Under the pieces are notes generated by a model, which worked only from the letters and a program-made list of their open reading frames with translations, did no database searches and had not been told where the DNA came from. Made by a program: the position numbers and the translations under genes. This document shows positions 22,651 through 34,173 of a stretch of DNA of 64,000 nt, piece after piece. Every line of letters begins with the position of its first letter. Position 1 is the first letter of the stretch. Origin of the DNA: Siderastrea radians (Eukaryota; Cnidaria; Anthozoa; Scleractinia; Rhizangiidae); contig OZ024894.1 of assembly GCA_964017195.1 (NCBI GenBank), forward strand, positions 30,795,120 through 30,859,119, in the 5' to 3' direction.

Positions 22651-22850
22651 GATTAATGGAACTTAAGTAGAAGTCACATCCATGATACCCTTATTGTTGT
22701 GACGTCATCGGTCAAGACGTCACGTGACCAGAGCGCAGGGAATATTGCAAATCACTTAAAAACTGCATTGAGCCCAATATATCCGTAATTTCTCCCAGCT
22801 CACACAAACATCTTTCAAGCATGAAGCCACTGTCACCGAATAAAAAAAAA

Positions 22851-23339
22851 GGCTGAAACTGAGCTGAAAGAAGTACATCGTCGGCACGTCAAATTGGAGT
22901 ACCACAGTAGAAGGAACAATATGCAATATTTAAATATTAAAGAACGGGGCAAGGAACCAAACAGCGACACAGAAGAGGTTCTACGCGAATTTATGAGAAG
23001 TAAGCTGAAAATACCTGCAAGCGAAGAAAATCCATTTCGAGAGAGTACACCGTATCATTACGCGAACGACTTTAACTGGTGAGGAGTCCAAGCCAAGACC
23101 TATTATCATTAAACTAACGTATTTTCAAGACAACATTACATAAAATCCTACCTAAAGAGTCTATCCAAAGGCTCTAACTACGGAATCTCCGACTACTTTC
23201 CAAAAGAAGTTGATGAGATGAGGAAAAAGCTTTATCCTGTGCTTAAAAAAGGCCAAGCGAGAGAAGAAGGCCGGAAGCCTACTTCAACGTCGAAAGACTG
23301 ATCATAAACGGCGCTTTTTATCGCGGCGCCGAGATTCGA
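22851..23339 (+). pseudogene. L1-type LINE ORF1p remnant
   Basis: Reading over frameshifts, the segment encodes RRNNMQYLNIKERGKE, VLREFMRSKLKIP, then KSYLKSLSKGSNYGIS, DYFPKEVDEMRKKLYPVLK and FNVERLIINGAFYRG. These are hallmarks of the RNA-binding ORF1 protein of L1-like elements in invertebrates. Breaks lie near 23030 and 23270. An ORF2 fragment follows 240 bases downstream on the same strand. Confidence 0.8.
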
Positions 23340-23577
23340 AATAACTTTGCTTGTGTTCTTGCACAACCATGTCGTAATAGCCAGGGTTCTTTTTCTTTAG
23401 TCGGACAACACCGTTTAGAGGTGAGTTAATTTTTTCTCATTGTGCTATTAATTTCGTGGTTTTTGCGCAGTCAAAATTGCTCTCTTTCGGCACTGGAAAG
23501 TGAAAAGCGATCTAAATAAGTCAAGTTTATGTGTTTATTGTCAAGGGAAACTAAGTTGTATTATGATTTGGACAGAA

Positions 23578-23791
23578 TATGTCACATAAATTATTAACAC
23601 TAAATGTAAGGGGGCTGAACAGTTCGAGAAAAAGAAGGCAGGTTTTTTCGCTGGTTGCACCTTCAGCGTTTGGACATAATTTTTCTCCAAGAAATCTACT
23701 CCTCAACAGAAACAAAAAAGGTGGGAAACTGAATTGGGTGGGAAAGTTGTCGCTAGTCACGGTACAACTCACAGCAGAGGAGTAAAATACA
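23578..23791 (+). pseudogene. L1-type LINE ORF2 endonuclease N-terminus
   Basis: The frame opens with LLTLNVRGLNSSRKRRQVF, the start of the APE-type endonuclease. After frameshifts come LQEIYSSTET-like codons, EWGGKVV and GTTHSRGV. The reading stops abruptly at 23791, where the 34-base repeat of the YR element begins. The rest of ORF2 (RT) is absent from the window. Confidence 0.75.
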
Positions 23792-23825
23792 TTATGAATT
23801 CGCTCTCCTTTCTCGCACACCCGTG
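23792..23825. repeat. 34-bp direct repeat, left copy (YR element 1)
   Basis: It is identical to 29018-29051 over 34 bases (TTATGAATTCGCTCTCC...CACACCCGTG). The pair brackets gag-, RT- and recombinase-like remnants, as split direct repeats do in Ngaro/PAT-type YR retroelements. Confidence 0.65.
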
Positions 23826-23888
23826 TCCTGTACACGTCTTGTTGCTCTGCTCTATACTCACCGTCACGCCGTGTGCCGTTTTCTCGCT

Positions 23889-24137
23889 ATGGCTGACGCT
23901 CTTCAACCTGCTATTCAGAGGTCTAGAGCTGACCAGGGCGCCATTAATGCCGTTCAAGCAGTTGTCCTGCAAGTTGAGCCTCCACCGTCGGCAGAAACTG
24001 CTCCACAACCAGGCCAACTTTCAAATCCTCCGGTCGAGCAACTTGAAGTAGTTATAATTTCCTTGTATTTGTATCTGTTCGTCTTCGTGTTTTCCCCTAT
24101 GTTAGCGGGCGCCCTTGTATTTCTGTTTTTTATTTAG
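23889..24137 (+). pseudogene. YR element 1, gag N-terminus
   Basis: From ATG at 23889 about 55 codons read as a gag-like start (MADALQPAIQRSRADQGA...), rich in Gln, Pro and Ala. The frame then runs into unrelated hydrophobic codons near 24051. Gag-like sequence resumes near 26150. TTGAAGT occurs at both junctions, so the intervening 2.1 kb looks inserted. Confidence 0.45.
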
Positions 24138-24186
24138 CTCATACACGTTTCTTCTGGGTTTCGCCTTTTTCTTTGCTAGCTTCTTA

Positions 24187-24411
24187 AAGGGGCATCACAC
24201 GTCAAACTAATGTTTGCCAACTCGTGTTGGCAAACTAAAATTGGTGTGTGTGAACGACACAACAACATACTGGCAACAAGTTGGCGAGAATAGAGACAAG
24301 TTCTATTTGTTGCCAACAGTTTGCCAACATGTTGTTGTGTCGTTCATACACACCAATTTGAGTCTGCCAACACAAGTTGGCCAACATAAGTTTGACGTGC
24401 GAAGGTCCCTT
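24187..24411. mobile_element. TA-flanked palindromic MITE, 225 bp
   Basis: The two halves are near-complete inverse copies (about 90 bases each), sharing CACGTCAAACT, GTGTTGGC, AATTGGTGTGT and GAACGACACAACAACAT. TA lies at both edges (24185-24186, 24412-24413). It is a foldback-like Tc1/mariner-type MITE without coding capacity, nested in the insert that splits YR element 1 gag. Confidence 0.8.
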
Positions 24412-24654
24412 TATATTATGTCATTCGTATTCTGTCTTGTTGTTTGGACGTTTACTCCTTGTATTTATTTCAGCATTCCTCGTTTTTCAAGTGTTTTTCA
24501 CACATTGTAGCTTTTATTTTGTTTCTCCGTTCGCCCTTTGTTTCTTTCTTCAGTTTTTGGTATATTTTGGTTCGTGTATCTCATTTCTTTGCCGCTTTTA
24601 CGTCCGTTTTATTTTTACCGTTTTTGTTCTCGTGTTTTTTATTTTCGGGTATAT

Positions 24655-25570
24655 TCTAGGTCCCGCTTGTTTAATTAAGATTTTATTTTCGCAGGTTGAC
24701 AGTAGGTCCCTTTTGTTTATTGCAGTTTTATTTTTCGCGGGTTCATATTCATTCCCGCTTGTTTATCTGAGTCTTTTCTTTTCGCGGGTTCACAGAAGGT
24801 CCTGCTTGTTTATTGGTCAGGAGTTTTTATTTTCGTCAGTTAACAAAAGGTCCCGCTTGTTTATTGGAGTTTTTATTTACGCAAGTTAACACTAGGTCCC
24901 GCTTGTTTATTGGAGTTTATTTTATATATATTTTTTTATTTTCGTGGCTTAACAAAAGGTGTCGCTTGTTTCTTGGAACTCTTTATTTCTTGCGGGTTAA
25001 CGGAAGGTCCCGCTTGGTTATTGAAGTTTATTTCCGCATATTAACAGAGGGTCCCGCTTGTTTATTGAAGTTTACTATCGCAGGTTAACATAAGGTCCCG
25101 CTTGTTTATTGACATTTATTTTCGCGGGTTAACAGAAGGTCCCGCTTGTTTATTGAAGTTTATTTTCGCAGGTTAACAGAAGGTCTCGCTTGTTTATTGA
25201 AGTTTATTTTCGCAGGTTAAAAGAAGGTCCTGCTTGTTTATTAAAGTTTATTTTCGCGGGTTAACAGAAGGTCTCACTTGTTTCTCGGAATTTTTAATTT
25301 TTTTGTTGCGGGTTAACGGAAGGTCCTGATTGTTTATTGAAGTTTGTTTTCGCGGTTTAACAGAAGGTCTCGCTTGTTTATTTACGTTTATTTTCGTGGG
25401 CTAACAGAGGGTCCCGCATGTTTATTGAAGTTTATTTTGGCAAGTTAACAGAGGGTCCCGCTTGTTTATTGAAGTTTATTTTTGCGGGTTAACAGGAGGT
25501 TCCGCTTCTTTATTGGAGTTTTTTGATTTCTGCAGGTTAACAGAAGGCCCGGTTGTTTATTGCAAGTTAT
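24655..25570. repeat. Minisatellite, about 47-bp unit, roughly 20 copies
   Basis: A unit containing AGGTCCCGCTTGTTTATTG, then AAGTTTATTTTCGC and GGTTAACAGA repeats head to tail with base changes and small length changes. Hydrophobic plus-strand frames across it come from the repeat. Units differ too much, and have no distinct spacers, for a CRISPR array. Confidence 0.9.
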
Positions 25571-26149
25571 ATGCAGTTTTGGTTCTGCGAATTTCTTTTA
25601 TTCTTCGGCTAATTTTTTATACATCACATTTTACTGTATATGAACAACTTTACTCCCCATATGGGTCCTTTATCCCGACTGTTTATTTGTTCCCTGGAAA
25701 ACGGTCCCATCCTGGTTTTTTTATCCCAACTTTAGTTCGCTCTTCCAATGGCTGTGCCTAGAGGGGTGACTTACACCCTCTCGGATTACCGTGCGCTAGG
25801 GTCGTCATTCCCCTGGGGGTACATCTTAACTTTTAGGTTTTTTTCTTTTACCATGTTTTGTAACCACCTCTTTCCCTTGTGTTCAGTTTCTTTCAGTCTT
25901 CAAACGTATTATTCCAGCCCCGGGGAATGGCCGCCTGTAATTTCAATTTTTTGCATTTTTCTTCCGTCGGTCTATTTGCTGTTAGGCTCACCTGATTTTT
26001 CTCCAGCCAATTCCCATTTTTCAAACGTTTTTTAATCTTTGTTCCATTTACCTCATTTCTCTCCTTATTTATTTCTGATTGTTGTGATAATGTTGTTAAA
26101 TCCCTCAAGGCTCGCTTAAGAGCGTTGACCTGAACTGACCTGAACTAGC

Positions 26150-26590
26150 CCTCCGTTGAAGTGCTATTACGCTAAATCAATGCCTTGGCTATGAAGAGCG
26201 GCTCAGATTTTGACAAATACAAGGTCCTGCAGTTGGCCGAGGAGCTCGTAAGCTGTGCCTCAAATGCCCACCACTAAAAATTCACCTATTATTTAGTGGC
26301 TCTCCAGGAGATTCGCCAGCGTTTACATAAGTCCGAAGAGCAGTTCAAAGCTTATTTTCTGGCCTTTTCTATTCGACTGCGATTATGGAAAGGTTTTGCA
26401 GTCCCTGGACAAGGCTGGCAAGGCTAGCATGAGCCTCGTGCTGCAGTCCCGCGGCGTGCCGAGTTCCGCTCTGCTGACCTGTTTCAGATGCAGTCGGGCT
26501 GGCCACTACTCGAGCCGCTGTAGGTTACAGCCTAACGTTCGGCAAAGTGCCACATCTTCCGTATCTGGCCCTAGACCCCAGTTGCGCTAA
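26150..26590 (+). pseudogene. YR element 1, gag C-terminus with zinc knuckle
   Basis: The segment reads SGSDFDKYKVLQLAEELVSC, then after breaks LTCFRCSRAGHYSSRCR, a CCHC zinc knuckle typical of retroelement Gag. A stop near 26274 and frame changes near 26390 show decay. It continues the gag start at 23889 across the inserted block. Confidence 0.6.
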
Positions 26591-26759
26591 TTATCCCTTC
26601 TTCTATTTATTGGGTCTTTTTGCACAAAAAGGTTGCTAGATCTACTCATCTGGGGCTTGTTCTGTTTTTGTTATGTAGTTCACTTTCGCGTTTACCCTAT
26701 TACATTCTTACATTAGTGCCTCCTTTCGTTTGCCCTAGGTCCCTTCTTGTATTACGGCA

Positions 26760-27345
26760 TCATCTTTTCAGTTCCCTCAGTGGGAGATAGACCCGGAAAT
26801 TCGCCCTCTGGACGTCCCTCTCAACACTCTTAAATGGGTCTCGTGGAACTCTACACCCATTCAGGAAGTTCCAAATCTAGCAGCCTACAATCAACACTTT
26901 CAACCTGATTTTGTACAGGTTGTCATCGCTGGTAGAGCTATGACAGATTCCTCCATGTTTGCTTTCAGGGATTCGCACCATTTTCTGGCAGGGCACCTTC
27001 ACAAATTCCGTGAAACCTGGCTTTCTATCGCCTCGCAGACGGATCGTGATACGGCTAAAGAAGTTTTGGGTTAGATTGAAGACGGGCTCAATGTCTTCAA
27101 ATATTTTCAGCATTTTCGAGGGTCCTTCAAAGGAGAAAATTTTGACTGTAACTTGCCTCCTTGCAAAATTTTTCAGAATCATATATCTTGTAAACCTTTT
27201 TCGTCCTTCATTTCCAAGGGTTTTTCCCCCAGACATGTTTGCCTTGGGACTTGTGGGCTTTTTTTAGCCCACTCTTCGGTACCTGTTGACTACAGCTTCA
27301 TCTTATCTTTCCTTGAAAATTGTTCCACATTACGGAGGTTATTTT
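26760..27345 (+). pseudogene. YR element 1, N-terminal RT region
   Basis: One frame reads WEIDPEIRPLDVPLNTLKWV, DRDTAKEVLG, a stop near 27075, then IEDGLNVFKYFQHFRGSFKG and, after a shift, FQNHISCKPFSSFIS. I recognise this as the region before the RT core in DIRS-like pol proteins of cnidarians. The catalytic RT motifs and RNase H are missing, so the RT was deleted or replaced before 27470. Confidence 0.5.
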
Positions 27346-27469
27346 GAGCATTATTTTTCTATGAGTTTGATTTTTCACCTCAATAAAGTATTGTTTTTTC
27401 CCTGTTCAGAGGAGCTTCCGCAAGTGGCTCGTATCTTTGTTCCTGCTGTCAACAATGCCCCATTTGTCT

Positions 27470-28696
27470 CCACCCAAATGATTTTAAATTCCGCTTTTGC
27501 CAGATGTGTGGTTATAAGCGCAAAGTCGCTTCCTCCTAGTCACTTCCTCCTAATTCACTCCGGGTCGACCTTCAACAAATTGACGCACGCCTTAATCTGC
27601 TTACCTGCGCATCCCTTTCTACTCCATATGGAAAGCAGAAGCAGTCGCTAAAGGAAGAACTAGAGTATTTTCTTCGTGCTCCCCTGCCCCCGGGGGAAGA
27701 AAATCTCTTTTGTCTGCCTCGCCTCCGGCGACATTTGTAGGTTCCTTATTTGGAAAGATAGAAATGGAAAAACAAAAGTACATTCTAACGGCTGCCCCTA
27801 TCTTGGCAGGCGTGATGTACACCCTTGTGGTTGCCCGGTTAGGTTATCGTTTAACACCGTTGACTCGTTTATAGGCTAGCTTCGCGCAATCTTTGCAGCA
27901 GTTGGACGCCAGAGTGAATGGGAAAGTTCTTTGCAGCTTGAGCCCCGCCTCTGCTCTCGAGGTCAAATCCTACCTCAAGGCATTTACTGCGTAGCAGTTG
28001 CAAGCAAGCAAGCGGTTCCATTATTTCTTCCTAAACTTCGTTCTTTAGTAGGGTCTTTAACTCGTAAAATGAACTCCCTTGGTATGTCTGCTCAAGAGCT
28101 TTACATCCTTGCCAGGGATCAAGCGTTCCTTAAACCCCTCTTCTTCAGTGGTGATCGTGGCTCAGACTTGGGAAAAGGTTAAGACCCTCGAGATCCTACG
28201 TTTCCCTTCAGATGATGGCTTCCTTTTCAATCACATCTGGGGCAAAACACTTCGTAATGGCGCCTCCAATGTATGTGGTATTCGCCGACACCCTAACCAT
28301 GCCATCTGCCCAGTCACCGCTATAGAAACCTACTTTGCAATCTGTGACGAATTGGCCATTGATCTCTCTAAGGGCTACCTTTTCAGACCCACCAATCCAC
28401 AGGGGGATTTAGTCGACAAGCCCCTCTCAAGTTCCACTGCTCAGCAACGGCTCAAGGTGTATCTCAAAGAAGCTCTCCTTGACAAGGGAGAAACGCTTCA
28501 TAGCTTACGTTCTGGTTGCACCATCACTCTTGCCTTGTCCGGGGCTCAGTTGGCCGACGTCATGTCCCATGTTGGCTGGAAGAACGGTCAAGCTGCACTA
28601 TATTACATGAAGTTGGGAGAATTTCTCCGCCAAGGCTCTTCATCCCACTTGCTTTCTTTTGTATCTGAAGAAGCTTCTAGTTTGTTAACTCAATAA
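27470..28696 (+). pseudogene. YR element 1, tyrosine recombinase
   Basis: The coding path uses several frames: a CxxC start (CQMCGYKRK), KSLKEELEYFL, ICRFLIWKDRNGKTKVH, VDSFIG, KQAVPLFLPKL, FFSGDRGSDLG, then an uninterrupted 205-aa frame at 28079-28696. That last part holds HSLRSG (H and R of the HxxR motif), HVGW and YY, the C-terminal catalytic set of tyrosine recombinases; the first Arg is in GDRGSD of the previous frame. Breaks lie near 27640, 27880, 27990 and 28165. Such enzymes insert circular DNA in DIRS/Ngaro and Crypton elements. The gag and RT remnants upstream favour DIRS/Ngaro. Confidence 0.75.
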
Positions 28697-29017
28697 TACC
28701 TCTCTGGACTTCCACAAAAATTTCATTTGCGCATTTCCTTCTCGCACCTCAGGCGTGGAGCGATCTTCTCCTTTCTCACAGATTTAAGTTTGGGTAGCGG
28801 GTTTTCGCTTTCGCTGTGGGTGCCTTGTTTTGGGGTATGGGTAATTCGAATCTTGTTTGCCTGGTGTGTTTGTCACCTGTTTTTCGTATTACCGATGCTA
28901 TAACGCCAGGACGATGCTAGGACGCCAGGGCTCCCATTCTCATCATAGGAATGCAGGTGAGACCGGTGAAAATAGTTCACTCAGCAGTCTCACTGTAGCG
29001 GATATAAGGAAAATGAG

Positions 29018-29051
29018 TTATGAATTCGCTCTCCTTTCTCGCACACCCGTG
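29018..29051. repeat. 34-bp direct repeat, right copy (YR element 1)
   Basis: An exact copy of 23792-23825, located 320 bases after the recombinase frame. It marks the probable right end region of YR element 1. Confidence 0.65.
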
Positions 29052-29200
29052 GTATGTTTCATGGCAGTTGGTGGTATCTTTGTATAGTTGTCTTCATCTG
29101 GTCTCATCTGTGCTTATCCATCCTGTGGTCTCTTTCAACAGTTTCTCCTGCCCTCCTTTCCCCTTTTCTTTGTCCCTTTTGCCGCTGAGAGCGTCCGCCA

Positions 29201-29877
29201 GTATGTATGTATGTATGTATGTATGTATGTATGTATGTATGTATGTATGTATGTATGTATGTATGTATGTATGTATGTATGTATGTATGTATGTATGTAT
29301 GTATGTATGTATGTATGTATGTATGTATGTATGTATGTATGTATGTATGTATGTATGTATGTATGTATGTATGTATGTATGTATGTATGTATGTATGTAT
29401 GTATGTATGTATGTATGTATGTATGTATGTATGTATGTATGTATGTATGTATGTATGTATGTATGTATGTATGTATGTATGTATGTATGTATGTATGTAT
29501 GTATGTATGTATGTATGTATGTATGTATGTATGTATGTATGTATGTATGTATGTATGTATGTATGTATGTATGTATGTATGTATGTATGTATGTATGTAT
29601 GTATGTATGTATGTATGTATGTATGTATGTATGTATGTATGTATGTATGTATGTATGTATGTATGTATGTATGTATGTATGTATGTATGTATGTATGTAT
29701 GTATGTATGTATGTATGTATGTATGTATGTATGTATGTATGTATGTATGTATGTATGTATGTATGTATGTATGTATGTATGTATGTATGTATGTATGTAT
29801 GTATGTATGTATGTATGTATGTATGTATGTATGTATGTATGTATGTATGTATGTATGTATGTATGTATGTATGTATG

Positions 29878-29907
<30 letters not shown>
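29201..29907. repeat. (GTAT)n microsatellite, about 177 perfect units
   Basis: About 707 bases of uninterrupted GTAT. No variant unit was seen. Because four is not a multiple of three, the array is open in several frames (MYVC and THTYI repeats); these are not genes. The real length may differ from the assembly. Confidence 0.98.
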
Positions 29908-29908
<1 letters not shown>

Positions 29909-30288
29909 GCTTACCGGCCATGTTGAATGTACATGGGGACGGAAACCATCAGCGCAAATGTGCTTTTCTACTTTCCCCTCTCGAATACTATTTTTTCAGT
30001 AAAGGCTTTGTGTGGTGGAATTGATGGTAATTTCCTAAAGCTATTGTAAGGGCAGGTAAAATTGAACTTTGTCGTGGCCAACGGTGGAAAGTGGCAAAAC
30101 CAACCTGGCTCGTTCCAAAAATAGACTTGTTGACGAGAAACTGTAATTTAATTTGTTCTTTTATGATTTGTGTTATGAACAGCTGTTTCGATCATGTATC
30201 TTTGAGCACGATGTTGGTTGAAAAGATTGTATCTGTGCTTGATATGGATAAGTTTGACTGTACTTTGCACGGTTTTTGAAACAGCTTT
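29908..30288. other. Noncoding stretch after the microsatellite
   Basis: A plus-strand frame of 62 aa (30091-30279) has no recognised domain. Nothing else is supported. Confidence 0.4.
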
Positions 30289-30735
30289 GCTTGGTTATTT
30301 GAAATTTATAGCGACGTGTTTAAGATTGCAATTTGCATAAATTAGTTTGTTTATTCAAGCGTGTCTGTAGGTTTTTAAACCTGTTTTCTCTTCCCAAGAT
30401 GCGGTTTAGTTTTAGTTTACGATGTCGTGTCCATGATTTATATCAGTCATATCCACAGATTTTCCAGCCGACATAGAAATCATTTCTTTCTTGGTTTTAT
30501 CATATACGGGAGCATATGGTTTTTGAAATTTAAGATTGCAATTTGCATAAATTAGTTTGGTCATTCAAGCGTGTCGGTAGGTTTTGAACCTGTTTTCTCT
30601 TCCCAGAATACGGTTAAGTTGTAGTTTACGATGTTGTTTCCTTGATTTATATCAGTCATATCCACAGATTTTCTGGCCGACAAAGAAACGATTTCTTTCT
30701 TGGTTTTATCATATACAGGAACATTTGGCAAGAAA
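30289..30735. repeat. Tandem duplication, about 230-bp unit, two copies
   Basis: Segments 30310-30515 and 30533-30730 align over most of their length (AATTTGCATAAATTAGTTTG, TTTATATCAGTCATATCCAC, TTTCTTGGTTTTATCATATA). The right copy is open on the minus strand; the left copy has a stop in the same frame. Confidence 0.8.
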
Positions 30736-30842
30736 ATTTGTTTGAAAAACGACCCTTCAATTTTCATAAAAGTTTGTGCAACTGGGAGTGCCAATGGTTG
30801 TCCTCTCCTCAAATTATTATCTAATACGCTTGTTTCTTTCAC
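30561..30842 (-). CDS. Unrecognised 93-aa open frame
   Basis: The frame uses codons without low-complexity bias, with a Lys-rich middle (YDKTKKEIVSLSARKS) and a hydrophilic end. Half of it overlaps the right unit of the tandem duplication. No splice partner or domain was recognised. It may be one exon of an older gene or chance. Confidence 0.25.
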   Translation of the reverse strand: MKETSVLDNNLRRGQPLALPVAQTFMKIEGSFFKQIFLPNVPVYDKTKKEIVSLSARKSVDMTDINQGNNIVNYNLTVFWEEKTGSKPTDTLE

Positions 30843-31095
30843 CTCTTGTTGTGACCTCGATTTATATCATTCAGAAATATGCAGACAATTATTAGTTGAC
30901 CTAACTGAGGCTTCAGTTTTAGATTTAATTTAAAATTTTTATGCAGTTGTTTTGTTCTAGTGTCAGTATGACTTTTTAGCCTGTAGCCTACTAGCTCGAT
31001 GGTTGCTCTATCTCCAATTTTGGTCCAACTGGGTTTTTAGCGGGATTTTGTTTTGCATTCCAAGGGTATTGCTGAGTAAACGAAAAAGATGTTTT

Positions 31096-31309
31096 AGGCC
31101 CAGTTCAGACGCCGTACCTCTCATGTGCCGTACCAAATACATTTTCGCTCCTAGGTCGTAATTAAGCGGCAAGCTTTGCCGTACCCTGAGACTTTGGCTT
31201 GCCTAATTAAAATCTTGCAAAAAAAGCTCATTTGGACACCTTACAACTGCCAAAAAACTACGTACTACTTGGTAGGGCACATGAGAGGTACGCCGTCTGA
31301 ACCGAGCCT
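31096..31309. mobile_element. MITE, 214 bp
   Basis: AGGCCCAGTTCAGACGCCGT and its right inverse (AGGCTCGGTTCAGACGGCGT) give inverted ends of about 39 bases, continuing with ACCTCTCATGTGCC on both sides. T-rich bases flank each end, but no firm duplication is visible. No coding capacity. Confidence 0.75.
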
Positions 31310-32194
31310 TTTCCACTCAGTGTGCTATAGCGGAGGGGGAAGTATTTACAAGAATGATCGCGTGTATTGCTTTGTCCTCAGAGTATGTCTTAAAAATCGC
31401 AAGTAAGCGAGGATGAGACTTGTCATTTCAACATAGGACAAGCACGCAATGCGTGCCTATGTTTTAGAAAGCATGCTGTAACCACCAAACTTGATGACTT
31501 CTAAAATTTTTCCGTAAATAATTTGATGCAGCGAGTCCTTGTCCATCAAGTTTGACGTTACCATGGCAATCACTTTCTAACAGGTGGTTTTTTCAGAGTT
31601 TTTATTTTCCTCTGTCTCATGAAAATTATACTTTTTTGAAGTAATTTTTACATTTTAGATCATTTTCCTTTTCTTTCTTTGATTTTGATTACTTTTAAGT
31701 CAATTTTGGTGCTCTTTGAAGGTTTTAGAAAATAAAAAATCCAAGACGGCAAATCCAAGATGGCCTCCGTTTAAGAACGTGACGCAGTTCTCACGTCGTT
31801 TGACGTCATGAGCTCGTGATGCGGATCCCAAAGGAAACGTTCTGCTGTTATTAAACTATGAAGGATATTTCTTTAAAACAAGTGTGCTGTAAATCCATAA
31901 TAAATGTTCCTGAAAATTGAGAAAAATTCCCTGTAATGTCAAACAGACTTAAACCAGCAGCTGCCAACGGTTTCGTTTTCGCTTGTGAACTTTTGGCTTA
32001 TGTAAGTATGAACAACCAAGTCAACATTCCTTACTTTAAATGAATCTACCGAAACTTCAATTTCAATTTGAAAATGGAATTTCGGTTCCAAATAGTGCAA
32101 TCCGTTCCCAATTATTGAAATTTATTCCTAGAGAATGAGCGGAATGCGCGGAGTATATTTTGACTGTAAATTAAACTTTTTTTTAGAGGGTACT

Positions 32195-33865
32195 TCTGCA
32201 TGATTCCCTGGCTACCTCCCAGCTATACCACATAGGAGCTTAGAACATACGTCTTCAAGGGACACACTTAAGTGATAGAAGAAATATCTTAAACTTTATC
32301 ATTCAGCCCGTTTAATAGTCCAGCATCGAAGTGTTTCATTTGGCCCCAAATAAGTTTGATAGGGCGATAGCATCAAACCATTTTGTTTATTCTTGCCTTG
32401 ATCGATTTAACTTGGCCGGTCTGTTTACAAAATTAAGCAGAGACACGCCTACAGTGGTACAAGGAAAGGAGGGGGTGATGGACCAGCCCATGCCGTTTTG
32501 CTACTTTACACTATTTCGAAAAGATTTTACCTTTAGTAGAAAGCCTTTGAGGTGCTCTACAAGATGAGGTATATGTTATGAGTTGTAGCGCTTCTGGGGG
32601 CCAGTGACATCATCTAAAATGGCCGCCATCTTGGCCGTCGTCTTGGATTTGACCCAAACTTAGAAACTATCAACGGCAAAAACTAAACGTTTTGATGCTG
32701 GACATGTGAAATCTGACAAAATTAAACAAATTGCTGCTCTTTGTAACATTTTGCGATTTTTTCACCTAAAAAAAATAAAGAGCACGCATTTTCGTCAAAA
32801 ATGGCCTTAGTACCTGACTCATGACGTCAAATCTCGAAACCATAGCACCCGTTGTCACCAAACCTGTGTCAAAATGTGGCTAAGGGATATGCGCAAAGCT
32901 ACTGAAAACGGCTTGGAAAAGTTCAAGAAAAACCTTGAGGGGAGTGGGGCTCGAGGCATCCCCCCTTGTATGTCCGAGGGTTAAAATATGAAAGTTTTTA
33001 TGTATATTTTTAATTTGATATCAGCAATAATTTTTGGCTACTGCAGTTTCAGTCTCGGACAGTCAGTTATGACAGCATGACAAGTTCTTGTAACAATATA
33101 AAATGTTGCAGTTCTGAATCTAAGGATAGTATATTCTGCAAGGAACACACTATGAAAGTCACTAAAATTTATAGGCTCTTTACAAAGTAACTAGTCAAAA
33201 ACACTGCTATCAATAGGAACAAAGACAATTATTAGATAGCAATAGTACTACAATATGACAAACTAGAGTATTCTAATCCGGCAGCCCTTTTACTCTGGAA
33301 TAAAATATCAAGTGTTACAAAAGGATAAATGAAAATAAATGAAAAGGGCCTTGGGTTGGATTGGGTTTTTGTCCTTTTTACAAGGGTTTGCAGGATTCTG
33401 CCAATAACCGCTATTGTATCTCATCATAAGCGTATATTGCAACTAAAATTGTTTCTTATTTAAGCCCTAGTTGAGGATCTTTCGGGCTCCCCTTCCTCTC
33501 CGCTGGAGGCTCCCATATTGAACGTGTTTCGTTTGACCCAGTTCGAAACCACCAAGCTCATTAGGCAGTTTCAATCATGCTCAGAATAAACAAACGTTAC
33601 TACGTTACAAAGTGAGGCATGTTCGTGATCAGAGCAAACAAGTTTCGGCCTAGTGTAAACACAGTATTCGTCCCACAGCTTACGAGTCTGTTAATGAAAG
33701 CGCACACAATTAAATTAAGTGGCTAGTCACAACTTTGATTTTTGTATTTCTGTAGCAAGTCAGTTTAGAATTCTCTCACACTATTTGTTGAACTCGTCAT
33801 GTCAATTTCTGTTTGGCCGAAATTAAAAATTAAATGAGGTGCACTCAGGTCATTCTGCGTGCGCT
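32195..33865. repeat. Segmental duplication, copy 1 (includes CTL exon scrap)
   Basis: It starts with about 60 bases that match the 5' half of the gene B lectin exon (GCATGATTCCCTGGCTACCT...CCCAGCTATACCACA) and goes on with diverged matches to 35040-36605. The lectin scrap is too short to be functional and lacks the rest of the domain. This is the copy without the 505-bp MITE. Confidence 0.75.
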
Positions 33866-34173
33866 TGCAAGGCAAGAACAAAACTTGTTTTCTTGAAAAT
33901 TGAAGCCAATTTGTATAAAAATGTAAGTAAAGCTATATTATAAAACAAATAACAAAGCCTAATCCTGGCTTTGTTCTGTTAGAAAACACACAAGGAAAGT
34001 GCGGAGAGCATTTCTTTCGCTCTCTCGTCATTATGTTGCATTGTAACAGAACAAAGCACGGCTTGGGCATTTCTACTTGTTAAGCAAAGGATGATTGACT
34101 GTTGAACTTCTCCCACAAAGTTACAGTTTTTCTTGTTTTTTTTTTGTTTGCTTGTTTTTTTCTTGAAACTTAC

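Larger units (their letters stand above)
30843..34173. other. Noncoding stretch downstream of CTL gene B stalk exon
   Basis: It contains a MITE (31096-31309) and the first copy of a segmental duplication (about 32195-33865). Membrane and tail exons for gene B should lie downstream of 34174 on the minus strand; none was recognised here. Confidence 0.4.

Noticed and set aside
24655..25570. Regular repeats as a CRISPR-like array
   Set aside because: Units abut without unique spacers and vary in sequence; the context is a eukaryotic genome.
24377..25761. Hydrophobic plus-strand frames that resemble membrane proteins
   Set aside because: They run through the 47-bp minisatellite and its T-rich flank; the pattern repeats with the unit.
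29020..30024. Long plus- and minus-strand frames of repeated MYVC or THTYI
   Set aside because: They are translations of the (GTAT)n array and carry no independent coding signal.
32195..32260. Additional lectin gene
   Set aside because: Only about 60 bases of the lectin exon are present and the domain does not continue; it is the edge of a segmental duplication.
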